Of a DNA stretch of 64,000 nucleotides, positions 1-11,870 are shown piece by piece. How positions within the stretch are numbered: the stretch's first letter is position 1; each line of letters opens with the position of its first letter. The DNA is from Akebia trifoliata (Eukaryota; Streptophyta; Magnoliopsida; Ranunculales; Lardizabalaceae), in contig CM030717.1 in NCBI GenBank assembly GCA_017979445.1, positions 16,665,288 through 16,729,287 of the forward strand, written 5' to 3'. The position numbers were made by a program, and so were the translations under genes. The notes under the pieces were generated by a model that did not search any database, was not told the origin of the DNA, and was given only the letters and a program-made list of their open reading frames with translations.

Positions 1-429
1 ACCACTTGGGATCATCGGATGCTTATTGAATCAGAAGATCAACAAGCATTCAAGAAGCAGAAGAGTGGAATACAAGAGCATGTCTGAAAAAGTAGGGTCC
101 TAGATCGAGTCGTTTTTGCTTTAAAAGGAAGTCTCGTTATTTCTTTTGTGTTCGCATTTGTCTTTGTTGGTACAATTTTTAATGAGAAGTCTCTTTTAAT
201 AAGGCCTTAATCAACAATAAATCACCTCATCAGACATAAGATCGACCAGCACAACTCATCAATTATAATAATAAAAGCAAATACTATCAAAAGGGATCAC
301 TTACTTACCACCAATTCTTAATTGACCTTTGATGGGATTTCAAGATACTATTGCGCCTAAACTTAAGCGTCAGCCACCTAGTTGGAGTCGAGAGTCAGGT
401 CGTTTGAGAAGCATATCATCACTTAGCAA
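1..429 (+). other. Non-coding sequence upstream of a decayed gag
   Basis: No convincing coding sequence was seen. By position this is the 5' untranslated part, or the ORF1-to-gag spacer, of the retrotransposon whose gag and protease follow. The left edge of the window cuts the element, so its 5' LTR is not visible. Confidence 0.5.
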
Positions 430-1932
430 ACCGTTAGAAATGGCTTCTAATCTAAACTTGCAGAAATTCGTAAAATCTTGGCGGTCTTTGCAATGGATAT
501 GAACAACATAAAGAGCAAAGTAGAAGTGCTAGAACATATCTTTGAGTCAACAATAGACCACTCTGATGATCAAAAGGGCAAGGGACCGGAAGGTAGCACC
601 GCTAAGAATCTGGATGAGGTTTATGAGCTTGATGAAAAGGAGGAACATTTTAATGAGAATCCAATGTTGGTCAACAGAATAACTTAGGTGGAAACAGCCG
701 TGAAGAACATAAAAGGGATTGACGAAATCGCAGCAAGAATTGATGCTCTGAATCAAATCCCTAAGATCTGTCTACCCAAGAAGTTTATAATGCTAGAAAT
801 GGAGAAATTCAATGGAGTAGGCTGCGCAAAAATGCATCTCAAGGTATATGTCACCAACATACGCACAATGGGCCTCAGTGACGAATAGATGACATTATTA
901 TTCTAGCGTATTCTATCAGGATCAGCGCTACGATGGTTGATGTCCCAAGATTCAATTGTAATAGGGATATGGAAAAATATGTCAAGGATATTCTGGCACC
1001 AGTATAAGTACAATACTGAGATCGAAACTTCTCGAAGAGATTTAGAATCCACTAAGCAGAAGAATGGGAAAACATTTACTGATTTCATTAGTCATTAGAG
1101 GGCTAAGGTTGCACATATGTAGGATAGACCATCAGAAAAGGAACAAGTAGCGATCATATTGAAAAACCTCTCGTAGGGGTATGCTCAGCATTTAGTCACC
1201 AAGTATATTCCCACATTCGAAGTCCTGTTACAAGCTGGAAGCCAACTTGGTGATGCTTTTACCTCTGGGATCCTTTCTAACTCTTCTGACTACAAGCCAA
1301 AAAACCCTTCATTAATTCCAAACCCAACGTCAACCATGTCTATATAGCCAACACTTCCACCACCCTAGTTCTACCCCCAGCTCGAACCAATAATCAAGCA
1401 AATTCGAGTAGAGCTCCCCCTCGACAGTTCATAAATCTAGGGATGACCCTCACTGTAGCTTTCCAGAAACTATTGAAAAAAAGGACTTCTCACTTCTTTC
1501 CAACTTCGACCTTTGCCAAATCCCCTACCAACTTCACATAACTTTAATGTTGTTTGTGAATTCCAGCAAAACCCTAGTTATCATACTAACCAATTCATCT
1601 CTCTCTGCCATGCCATTTAAAACCTCATTGATAATAAAAAAATCATCATACCTACCTCAACATCGCCAAATGTCACCACCAATCCACTACTTGTATATCA
1701 ACCTTTTCCCACATTGAATATGGTCTCCAATACCTAACTATCATTCAACCCAGCCTCTCTCATCCATCTAATATACGCCAAACCGCCCAGTTATCCTCTT
1801 GTCGGAATAGTTTTCATTGACGAGGTCTATGCCACATGCCATGAACCATTCGATCGAGTAGAAGATGAGATATACTGTCTCTCCCCACCTTACTACAATA
1901 GTCCATCATATACCATCTATCTTTTAGTATAA
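430..1932 (+). pseudogene. Decayed gag of a Tat/Ogre-like Ty3/gypsy retrotransposon
   Basis: The intact gene would encode the capsid/nucleocapsid polyprotein that packages element RNA in the cytoplasm. Pieces lie at 478-687, 688-888 and beyond, separated by stop codons. The piece at 688-888 has the capsid signature MEKFNGVGCAKMHLKVYV, which recurs in the gags of elements A (minus strand near 10300) and F (near 52700). Near 1555-1620 the expected CX2HX4HX4C knuckle is degraded: the first histidine reads Q and the last cysteine reads F. Protease follows in the same direction, as in gag-pol. The many in-frame stops show an old, dead copy. Lineage assignment rests on similarity recalled for Tat/Ogre gag and was not searched. 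Confidence 0.8.
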
Positions 1933-3322
1933 ATGATCTCAAAAAATCCATTCTCTATAACAGGTGAAGATCCTTACTTGTTGGCCGAAGAAGACGAGCC
2001 ATTTTCACTCTCTTGTAATGAAGTCAAGAATGTAACACGGGGAGGTAGAGTCTTTAAACTTCCAAAACTTAGCATTCACGATCCAGCAGCCTTGGCAAGG
2101 AAAGAACAATGGATCCCATCAAGGTAACCATTGAAGAGAATGATGCAGTGATCAAACAGCTAAAAAAGGCAGGTGCCAACATTTTAGTTTAGGTTTGCTC
2201 ATAGCCTCCACAGCTTATAGGGAAGCCATTCTCAAAGCCTTAAGTGTAGCCCAAGTTTTCCTCGATACATATCAGGATCAACTAGCCAGTATAGTAGAGG
2301 CAACTTATATTGAAAATAGTCTATCCTTCTCGGACTCAGATTTTCTAAAAGAGGGGCCGAGCCACACAAAGCCACTACACATTACAATTGACTACAATGG
2401 AATAAGAGTGCTTCTAGTCTTGGTAGATAATGGAAGTGCATTAAATGTCTGTCCTTTGAAAATCGTAACTTGCCTCAAATTCAAGACAGAAGATTTCAAA
2501 CCAACTAGTCAAGGCGTCAGAGCTTATGACAATACAAAAAGGGATGTACTAGGGACTTTGCAACTACAAATATCCATGGGTATAGTAAACTTCCCTGTGG
2601 AATTTCAAGTCTTGGATATTCAATCATCATTCAACCTATTATTAGGGAGACCGTGGTTGCATCAGATCAAGGCTGTACCTTCTACTTTGCATCAGAAGAT
2701 TAAATTCATCAAGGACAATTTGGTGATCACACTTCATGGGGATGCTGAAATAATTGGGATTGTGAACGAAATAGAAACCAAGGATAAGTCGTTTCTTAAA
2801 ATTCAACCTGAACAAAAAGAAATAAAACTCAATGGGTTTGAATTTGAAAATATTCATGCTGTTCAATGGGATAATTCTGTAAAAGAGCCCGTTCCTATCC
2901 ATAATACATTCAACTATTGTGTGGCTGACATGTTCAAAAGTATGAAACTCTTCCCAGGCATAGGCTTGGGTGGTAGACAACAGGGGATCAAAGCTGTACC
3001 AGGCATTTAAGAAGTAGTTGGGACATTCGGATTGTGGTACAAACCTACCAAAGAAGACTGGATTTGATATTGGAAGATAAGGAATGATGAGACAAATGCG
3101 AGAAGACAAAGGCATGTTGCTAATCTGATCAAAATGAAGCCCTATCGCAAAACCCTTAATGGGCGCTTCATGAAAGTAAGGGAAGATTTCCCTTACTGTG
3201 GTTTTCCAAAACCCTTTATCAATCACCTCATGAGTACTCGCCAACCAGGATTTGAGATTTTCTTTGGGATGAGTTGGCCTGACAAGGAAAAAGACAGAGC
3301 ATATGAAGAACTCGAAGGATAA
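1933..3322 (+). pseudogene. Retropepsin-like protease region with G-patch tail, Tat/Ogre-like
   Basis: The aspartic protease would cleave the Gag-Pol polyprotein. The 271-residue frame at 2195-3010 contains the active-site region VDNGSALNV (about residues 77-85; usual form D-T/S-G) and the flap-distal LLLGRPWL (about 148-155), the two hallmarks of plant Ty3/gypsy protease. At residues 250-271 it ends in a glycine-rich FPGIGLGGRQQGI segment typical of a G-patch. Frame 1933-2127 (VTRGGRVFK) is the gag-protease linker. Frame 3134-3322 continues toward RT in a shifted frame. The active-site N in place of T/S and the shifted frames make this copy non-functional as it stands. Confidence 0.82.
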
Positions 3323-3340
3323 GATGATTGGTAGACAATC

Positions 3341-4153
3341 GTGGATTCATTCAATATCGTTATGATATTTCTTGAAGAAGGAAATGTGTCAGTCTTGTCA
3401 GTCAAGAGTGGTGTTCAAAACCCACAATCTGTAATCAAACCCACAGTCGGCTCTCTTTCCAATTACCATGTAATGAGTCATTTGCTGTATGTCGAGTCTA
3501 GTCATGTTAAATCTGTCGAGTCCGCAGTAAGTCCTGTTACCCCATCTATCTTTAATGAAATAAAAGAAATTTTTTATTACTTCGAGTGCAATACTGATTT
3601 AACTTTTAATTTGACTTTGAAGGATGAATTTTCTGATTAAGAGACTCCTATCGAATTAACTAAATTACTTGAACAAGAAAATGAACATCAGACTCAACTT
3701 ATAATGGAAGAAACAGAACTAGTCAATCTCAGGACTAAAGAAAATCCTCAAGAGATTCAAATTGGAATCGTCTTATCTCTCAAGAAACACGAAAGAATAG
3801 TAGATTTGCTCCGAAAGTTCAAAGACGTATTCGCGTGGACTTATGAGAACATGCCAAGAGTAAGTATGGATATTGTTCAACATCAGATTCCATTACATCC
3901 TGATGTTCGATCGATAAAGTAGAAATTCCGACATATGAAGCCAAAATAGACTTTGAAGATTAAGGAAGAGGTCACTATGCAGATCAATGTCAGATTCTTG
4001 GAAGTGGTAGAGTACCCAAAATGGATCGCTAATGTAGTTCCAGTTTCCAAAAAAGATGGGAAAGTGAGAATGTGCGTGGACTTCAGAGATTTAAATAAGG
4101 CCAGTCCAAAGGATAATTTTTCGTCGCCTCACATAGATGTATTAGTCGATAAG
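3341..4153 (+). pseudogene. 5' part of reverse transcriptase, truncated by insertion of element A
   Basis: The segment at 3704-3922 matches the region before RT (KFKDVFAWTYENMP). The segment at 3953-4153 has RT motifs 1-2: WIANVVPVSKKDGKVRMC followed by VDFRDLNKASPKD. RT then stops abruptly at 4153, where the LTR of element A begins, so the YxDD catalytic box is absent from the window. Several stops interrupt the frame. The five bases before the LTR, ATAAG (4149-4153), are the left target-site candidate; no matching right copy was found. Confidence 0.85.
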
Positions 4154-5662
4154 TGAAAGCATCCTCGATCCGCGGAGAGTACGGATCCACTTTTGATTTT
4201 TGAGGTTTGGGAATCACCACCTAGTTATTATGGTATAAGAATCAAACATTGACTCAAGATGGATAAAAATCAATTAATCTATAAAAAGAAACTAAGTCCG
4301 GGGATCTCGTTATGGGATTAGAAGGTGTTAAACACCAATCCCGCCCGACAAACGCTGGTCTCTACTAATTTTCAAGAATATTACATTGCTAAAGACCTAA
4401 AATAAATAAAAAAGACAAAGAAATTATACTTGTAAAGATCGCAACGACTTGTCCCTTAGATATGGTAGAATAACTTCTCGTATAAATTCTCCTCACTTTG
4501 TTCTACCATCGAATCTACTTCGGATCTCCAAAATGAAGTATCTCCTCCTTAGATCTGAGTTTTTTCTAGTTTTGTGATAGATTTTTAGGTGATTTTTGAA
4601 GAGTTTTGAGAGTCTTTTTGATAAAAATTAAGGTTTGGATGACAGGTAAGGGGTTAGGACTTCAAAATCATGGGAATGCTAGGATGGCTTTTTGACCTAC
4701 TTTTTCTAGGATTTTCTTTGACCTACGAAATTAGGTTGTGGAGGCTCTCTATTTATAGAGTTTTTTGGGTAGAGTTAGTATTTGATTAGGTTTCTTTTAA
4801 GATTTTAATTAGGATTTTGACTTTAGTCTTATGAATTGACTTGGTCTTTTAGATGGGTTTTGACTTAAGTCTTATGAAATTGACTTGATTCCTTTAGATT
4901 AGGGTTTTAATTAGGATTTTGACTTAAGTCTTATGAGATTGACTTGGTTAGGGTTTTGACTTCAATCTTATAAGATTGACTTTGTTTCTTAGGATTTTCA
5001 ATTAAGTCTTATGAGATTGACTTGGTTTAGATTTTTAAATTAATTTTATTAAGGTTTTAATTTATGTTAATTAATATTTTATTTATTAATTTCAAAATTA
5101 AAAATTTTAAAAATTAAAAAATTACCATTTTGCCCCTCGAAGAGAACTTTTACATTTCAAGTCGATTTTCGATATTCAGGGATGTTTTGGAATTGATTTT
5201 TCGTAATGAATTTAATGGAATTATTGATTTGTGTCATTTACAACATTTTTGGTCATAAAATGATTGTTAACCCTATGAGGGGCATTTTTATAATTTTATC
5301 GAATTTGGTGAAAATTGGCACAATGATTTATTTGATTTGATTTTATTTTTTTATGTATTCGAAAAGAGTTTTTCTTAGCGTAAGGGGGCTCTAAGAATGT
5401 TTTAATGTTAGGGGTATTTTGATAATTTGATCATTTTTTAGTGATTTTTACCGTGAGGCTTCTTTTTGTCTGTAAAATGATGATTTCTATTTTTTGGGGT
5501 TATATTTTCCTAGCGTAGCGTGGTTTCTACAGTTTTGTTAGTTTTAGATACCTCATCTGAATTTCTAAAACATATCTAGTAATAAATAAAATATTATAAT
5601 AATCATCTATCATTGGGAGACGAATTAATTAATCAGGCGAGTGCAAAAAATGGATGTCTACA
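4154..5662 (-). repeat. 3' LTR of element A (LTR1)
   Basis: On the plus strand it begins TGAAAGC and ends GTCTACA, i.e. TGTAGAC...GCTTTCA in sense. It shares the whole scaffold of LTR3-LTR5 (minus strand) and LTR6-LTR7 (plus strand): GGTGTTA near the sense 3' end, a TATA box (antisense CTATTTATAGAG near 4749-4760), and runs of GACTT-type short repeats at 4840-5030. It is shorter than the others and lacks the GGACCCC hairpin of LTR3-LTR7, so it belongs to an older or different subfamily. Confidence 0.85.
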
Positions 5663-5684
5663 GATGCCCTTTTTTGACAGAGAT
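5663..5684 (-). promoter_or_regulatory. Polypurine tract of element A (degenerate)
   Basis: Immediately inside LTR1 the plus strand reads GATGCCCTTTTTTGACAGAG, the mutated counterpart of GATGCCCCTCTTTGGCAGAG next to LTR3 and LTR4. In sense it is a purine-rich run ending in GGGCATC just before the LTR, the normal position of the plus-strand primer. Confidence 0.7.
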
Positions 5685-6040
5685 TTAAAGTTAACTAGAT
5701 AACAAATCTATTTTGGTAAATAATACGATATCCGAATGCCAAAGCTAGTGATAGTTCATTTTGCAGTCTGATTTAGTAATTCGTCAGGGCGTTCGGATCC
5801 TTCAGGATAAAACTCTCCTCGAACTAAAAGGTGTCAGGTTCTGGAGTGCGAGCTCTCACTGACGGTGTCAAATCTTTGAATTTTAGAAAATTCTCCCTGA
5901 CTAATGGAACAAATGTGCACTTGAAATCTAAGATAAATCTCAAAGGGTCTGAGCGAAATCTAAGTAAATTCTGAGCATAACTGAGCTTAAATTGAGCATA
6001 ATTTGAACAAAATCTAAGCATAAATTGAGTAAAAGTTGAA
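5685..6040 (-). other. Conserved non-coding block next to the 3' LTR, element A
   Basis: This block (plus-strand landmarks GCCAAAGCTAGTGA and CGTCAGGGCGTTCGGATCC) recurs in the same place in element B (13336-13680), twice in element C (21284-21640 and 23783-24060) and, inverted with the strand, in element F (56816-57098). Short open frames here differ between copies and look incidental. Confidence 0.7.
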
Positions 6041-6550
6041 TGTTTTACTCTACCTACTTGAGGTGAAAAAGTGATGGACTAGTTTTCTAGGAGTCATACT
6101 CTACCTACTCGGGGTGAAAGAGTAATGAATTAGTTTTTTGAGAAGTCCTACTTTACCTACTCGGGGTGAAATATTAATGGACAAATTTTCTAGGAATCCT
6201 ACTTTACCTACTCGGGGTGAAAGAGTAATGAACTAGTTTTTTGAGAAGTCCTACTATGTCTACTTGGGGTGAAAAAGTAATGAACTAATTCCCTGGGAAT
6301 CTTACTCTACCTACTCGGGGTAAAAGAGTAATAACTAGTTTTTTGAGAAGTCCTACTCTACCTACTCGGGATGAAAGAGTAATGAACTAATTTTCTGGGA
6401 GTCATACTCTACCTACTCAGGATAAAAGAGTAATGAACTAATTTTCTGGGAGTTTTACTTCACTTACTCGGGGTGAAAGAATAATGAACTAATTTTCTAT
6501 GAGTCCTACTCTACTTACTCAGGGTGAAAGAGTAATGAACTAATTTTCTA
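6041..6550. repeat. Tandem array, about 51-bp unit, about 10 copies
   Basis: Successive units begin ACTCTACCTACTCGGGGTGA and continue AAGAGTAATGAACTA. About ten copies are recognisable, with unit-to-unit substitutions. A remnant of the same unit occurs near 33930-33960 in relic E. Elements B and C carry a different array (33/34 bp) in the corresponding place. Confidence 0.85.
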
Positions 6551-9489
6551 AGGGAAACAAATGGGGGATTAACACCGCATTTGACATTTTCTTTTAAAAA
6601 ATAAAGAGTTGGATTTTATGAAGGTCCGATCAATAATTTAACTTTTTTTTGAACCCCAGGGGTTTTAACAAATTACTATCAAAAGGGTAACCTTTTAATT
6701 CAGGGTTAACCTTATCCTTTGGAGTTGATTAAGCTTTAGTACAAAATGCCCCTAGTTTGACAGAAAACATTGTACTAGGAATAGTTGAACTTAGTTTGAA
6801 AAAGACTACCCCTAGTGTAAAGGGAAAAACTACATACTTTAAAAAAGAAAAATGCCCATTGTTTTGAAGATTTGAAATCTTTGACTACCGCAAGCACAAT
6901 AAATATTTAACTTTTAATTTTGACTTTTTATTGAAGATTTTGATTTCGGCTCAAAGAAATTGCAACAAAATATTTCTTTATGAAATTCATCATAGAATCT
7001 ATTCTTCTCCCCTTTGGTTCACTTGGGGAAGCAAAAATTTTCAGATCAATCGTAGACAAGATACTTGTGGCTTCTAAGTCTTTGCCTGGTTTAAACTAAG
7101 TGTTGAACTTGATTATTTGGAATTTAGATGTTTCGACTTGAAACGACTTTTAGCTTTTCAACTCTGTGGAGATTTTCTTCTATTTTTTTTATTGCTCTAA
7201 CTTTTGCCTAGATTACCTTTTCAGGTTTTCAAGCTAGAGAGCATGCTCTAGCTTTTGCCTAGATCGCTTTTTCAGGTTTTCTATCTAGCATGTTTTTTTT
7301 TCTTTGCTCTGATTGTTGTCAAAGTCATTTTCTTAGATTTTCAACCTTGCGAGCTTGCCTTAATTTTTGCCTAAGTCACCATTTTCGAATTTTCAACCTA
7401 GCAGGCTTTTTTTTTTCTTTCCTTTCCTTCTAAACTTCTATAATTACTATTTGATCATATTTTACTATCTTCCTTGACTTTTCGCATGGTACTTAAGAGG
7501 ACTTTTATGGGTAAGCTTAGGTCTGGGTATAAGAAGAAAAGAATTTTGAGGCTCAAAAATCCGAATGCCCCCTTGTGTGGTATTTTCTCTTAAAATATTT
7601 CTTTTTCTTTGAATTTTTTTCTCAATTTTGATAATATTTTGATATTTTTTGTAGGGGAATCTATTTTTTTATGTGATCGGATCAGAAGTAACTTTTCAGG
7701 TTGCTTACGTATCCCATAATTTTGGGATCAAACCAAAACGTAGTTCGAATTTTCCCTTCCCTAGGTTGGATGATCAGGCTGAGAAAAAAAAATGTTTTTT
7801 TTCTAAAAAGACTGCAAAGGGCTTAGAAATGAGATATTGAAATGGGTAATAGGAAATTGATTTGGCCGAAAGTGACCTCCTTAAATGTAGTACCGCTTGA
7901 TCTAGTCAAGGTTGGTTGACTCTTATAGTTTGATTCCATCATGGTCTTGAAATCTGACAGCTTTTCCAGGTAATATTTTTTGATGATAAACGAACCTCCC
8001 CAATTAGGTTTGAACTTCCCTCTGGGGTCAAAAATAGGTACTTGATTCTCTTTAAAATCTGATGGTTATCTAAAGTAGTATTTTCTTGCTAATAAATGAA
8101 TCTCTCTAATTAAGTTCAGACTTCCTCCTATGGTCAAGGAGGAGTGCTTAGTTTTCTTTGAAGTCTGATGGTTAAATACTTGACTTGTAAGTAGCAAACT
8201 TTAACCTTCTAGTCAAACGTGCGAGCGATTCTTCTTTGATAAGTTTGTACCCTAAGTTATTTTTCTTCAATCAAGTTTAGCTCTTCGTACTCAATGACGA
8301 GCCTAGTCTGTTTCTAACAATTGACTTTCTATCAAGACCTTGAGATAAAGAATTTTCATTTTAACTAGGAAAATTGCTTCCATGCCATATACTAAATAGT
8401 AAGGAGTAGCTCTAATGGAAGATCGAATTGAAGTTCGATATGTCCATAGCGCAAATGACAATTTCTCTGACTAACCCGGATGTGATTGACATATTTTCTT
8501 GATGATTGTTCTGAGATTTTTTATTGGCCACCTCAACCTTTCCATTAGTCTGAGAACGGTAGGGAGATGATGTCAGATCTTGAACTTTGAATGTAGAGTA
8601 ATAATCTTGATTTTAAAGTGTGACCCATTATCAGATATTAATTCCAAAGGTACCCTGTACCAACTTATGATAGATGCAGTAAGGACAACATTGATATGCT
8701 TTGTAACATCTACTTTGATCTCATTGGTATTTTCATTTCATCGAGCGAGTATCTATTTCATGTAGGACAACCCCCAACCTTGCACTTAACATATTCTCAT
8801 AGGGTCATGCGGACAAGTCTTTTGAAATTTCTGAGAAAATTCGTTATCCTATTGTGCTCCTCTAGAGATAGGATGGTTTCTATTTGAATTTCTTGGGAAT
8901 TTTTTGTTCTGAGGTCAATGACCTAAAGGTTGAGCCCAACCATTATTTTCTCATTCAGGAAACAAATCTATCCTTGAAGTGAGATTATTTTTTAATTCGT
9001 TAATGCGCTCGAGGTATTCAAAAATTTTGTTTATTCAATTGAATTCAGATGGGGCGTCTAACGCCATTGCAAACTCAACAAACTAACTTGACTCAACAGA
9101 GATAAAAAAAAAGACAGACTTGATTGCTGAATTAATAAAAAAATTGGACTCAAGACTAAAAAACTAGAGACAATTACCCACAACAGGCTTGATTACAGAC
9201 TGAGAAGTCAAGACATCATTTCCAAACAAAGGGATTGAGTTTTCTTCTTCAGATTCTTTGCCTTGTTCAGACTTACTTCTTCTCCCTTGGCCAAGGCTGC
9301 ATTTGGTGGGGAGAACCTCATTAGGGACCATCATTCTTGTAAGAGAGCATTGGGTGGCTTATGATTGACTAAGTGGATGAGAAAGACTAGGTCAAATGAG
9401 AGTTGAGTATTGGATACTATGTTCAAAGTCTGAGGAGGTTGGTAAGTGGTTAGAGGGTAGGGACAGTAATCTTTTTGGCGTCAATGAGA
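6551..9489 (-). other. Long non-coding interior of element A
   Basis: No gene is supported. The stretch has conserved landmarks shared with B, C and F: a repeated GCCTAG...AACCTAGC hairpin module (about 7200-7420) and a block with GGTTGCTTACGTATCCC (7676-7752). It occupies the place where an autonomous element would have protease, RT and integrase. Small open frames (for example 8580-8765) have no matching frame in the other copies. Confidence 0.65.
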
Positions 9490-10690
9490 TCTTAAACTAT
9501 ATGACGAAAGGCGATGCAACGATCAGTAGGATGGTTGGGATTTTGGTGAAACTCACAAAATAGGTTGGGATTGTGAGAAGTGGGGAGCGGGTTTGGTAAA
9601 AGTCAAGGTTGAAGAGGTGCAATGAGCCCTTTATTTAATAGTTTCTAAAAGACAGGGCTCAAAGACATCCCAAAATTGGTGAATTTTCTACGCGATCGAG
9701 GTTGACTAGGTTAACGTGGTTGGTAGACAGGGTGATAGATTGGATAGGGGTAGCAAATGTACTGACTATATAGGCGTGGTTAGTGCTAGGCTTGGAATTG
9801 GTGAAAGACTTTTTAAGCTTATCGTTAGAAGAATTAGAAAGGACTCCGGAAGCAAAGGCATCTTCCAGTTGGTTATCGACTTGCAACAGAGACTCGAATA
9901 TAGGAAGATATTGGGAGACTAGATGTCGAGCATACCCTTGCGAGAGATTTTTTAAGATAACTTGATCTTTCTCTGAAGGTTTATCCCACATTTGTGCAGC
10001 CTTGGCCCTCTAGCGACCAATGAAATCAGTAAATGTTTCCTTCATTCTTCTATTTAGTTGACTCTAGATCCCTTCTTGAAGTTTCAATCTCGGTGCTGTA
10101 CTTATACTGATGCCAAAAAGCCTTTGACATTTTCTCCCATGTACTTACTATAGTTGGATTTTAAGACATCAATTATCATAGAACTGATCCTGATAGAGTC
10201 TGCTGAAATAGCAATGTCATCTGTTCATTACTGAGTCTCATAGTACGCATGTTAGTAACATACACCTTAAGATGCATTTTTTCACAACCTACCCCAATGA
10301 ACTTGTCTATTTCAGGCATCAAATTTTTTTCTGACAACTGGATTCTAGGGATATGATTCAGAGCTTCAATGTCCGCTGTAATTTCATCGATACCCTTTAT
10401 AATCTTCAGGGTGAACTCCAACTAAGACATCCTGTTGACTAACATCGGATTTTCATCGAAATGTTCTTCATCTCCGTCATATTCAAAAACCTCATGTGTA
10501 CATCTTGTTGCATTCTCTTCTACCATTTTTTCCTTTTGGATCGTCAAGGGGATTGCCCGTTGATTTTGAAATTCGGTCTAAAACTTCCACTTTGCCTCTT
10601 ATACTATTGATATCATTGGCAAAAGCTGTCAAAATCTTACGAATCTCTGTAAGCTCAGACTCTAAAGCTATTTCTGCTTGTTGACTTGGT
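9490..10690 (-). pseudogene. Decayed gag of element A
   Basis: This is capsid/nucleocapsid coding sequence read on the minus strand. The N-terminal half (10176-10421) carries KIIKGIDEITADIEALN and GVGCEKMHLKVYV, and ends in LLFQQTLSG. The C-terminal half (9659-9991) carries KPSEKDQV and QYLPIFESLL. An intact CX2HX4HX4C knuckle, CEFHQNPNHPTDRC, is encoded around 9510-9560. It closely resembles the gag at 430-1932. Stops and frameshifts separate the pieces, so no full polyprotein can be made. Its upstream (right) neighbour is the shared leader; the sequence to its left is non-coding. Confidence 0.82.
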
Positions 10691-11870
10691 GTTGTCGTTC
10701 GTTCTAACCGACTGGACTTACAACTCCAACTAGGAGGTGGATGCTTGAGTTTGGGCTCAATGATAATCCTGAAAATCCCATCAAAGGTGGATTACTAGTT
10801 ACGGACCCTAAAGTAGACTTTTAATAGATAGAGGTTCATTTTGATAGCATGAGTTAAGTTAACCCCTAGATTTAAAAATCTCTAACCAATGAAATATTTC
10901 GATCAAGAAATATTACATGAAGATGATTTACTGATCTTGTTAAGTATGAAATATTCAATCCATTGAATTAAACTGGCCGATGCAAGGTGCTTGGGACTAT
11001 GTACCCATTTGAGTTTGGGCCGATTCGACCCAATGGATCTAAATATTCCACTTGCATCACTTCATCCAATATTTTTAAGCCAATTAGTTCAACCGATCCA
11101 TATGTTCATCCATAAGATCCATTTATCAATTGGGCTAATTGGTTTAACTTGATATTGACCAGTATGTCTCATCAATTACGTCTGTTGGGTTGGATCGATA
11201 TTTCTGGTTCAATTGGAGTGGTGTGGACCGGTCCACCCACTTACCTTTTGGTTGGATTAAATAGAACAACCGGGAACACTTACGATAAGTTCGAGTCGTG
11301 ACCTATGGGAAGATTTATAGACTCTAGGTTTACCACGTGCAATGCAATTTATCTGGCCACCCTTGCCCAAGTGCACCTATATACCTCTCGATACGTAGTG
11401 ACTTAGTTTGATATATCATATAGGTGATAATCTAAGACTCCAACCCACTTCTCTGAAGTAAAAAACAGCCAATTTAATCCTCAATTGAGAGGTGGCGCAC
11501 AATGTTGAGCAAGGGCCCTCTTAAATACCTCTCGTCTAGAATAGAATTAGTTTAACCCCCTCGTACAGTAGGGTACAACGGGGCAGGATCTTGCTTAGAC
11601 ACTGATTTTGATCAAGAAATGCAATTGGTGAACTTGGATAATCTTTGATATATCGTATAGGTATGAGTCTAGGGTTGTAGCTTTCATAAATGGTTTAGCA
11701 TCCCACGAGGAGATTGACCGCGTAGTAATACTACGTTGTCAATCGAGACATGTGACTGTGTGGTTTGCAATAGGTCAAAGGCTCAGGTTGTTCCAGCCTG
11801 GGTGCATTGATATACCTTTTAGAGTCACCTGATCAAATGGTACTGATACCCCAGTTTTATATACCCTAAG
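10691..11870 (-). other. 5' leader of element A (interrupted)
   Basis: This is non-coding leader upstream of gag on the minus strand, homologous to 17400-19200 (B), 27190-28430 (C) and 51000-52260 (F). It stops at 11870, where LTR2 of element B begins right after CCCTAAG. In B and C the same point continues into GGTACGTGACTGG, showing exactly where A was broken. Confidence 0.75.
11426..11643 (-). other. Foldable 218-nt leader domain, copy A
   Basis: The outer arms GATAATCTAAG (11426-11436) and CTTGGATAATC (11633-11643) pair with two mismatches. The 218-nt length equals that of copies B, C and F. The small internal hairpin is decayed here, which fits an old copy no longer under selection. Confidence 0.5.

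Larger units (their letters stand above)
4154..11870 (-). mobile_element. Element A: partial non-autonomous Tat-like LTR retrotransposon
   Basis: On the minus strand the order is leader, gag, long non-coding interior, polypurine tract, 3' LTR. The 3' LTR is at the left (4154-5662). The 5' end is lost: element B interrupts the leader at 11870, and no remaining leader, primer site or 5' LTR of A is seen to the right of B. No protease, RT or integrase is present between gag and the polypurine tract, so A is a gag-only derivative that needed pol in trans. It is inserted in the RT of the plus-strand relic at 1-4153. Confidence 0.8.

Noticed and set aside
2642..3244. 200-codon minus-strand open frame
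   Set aside because: It is the antisense of the protease and G-patch region, which has clear motifs on the plus strand.
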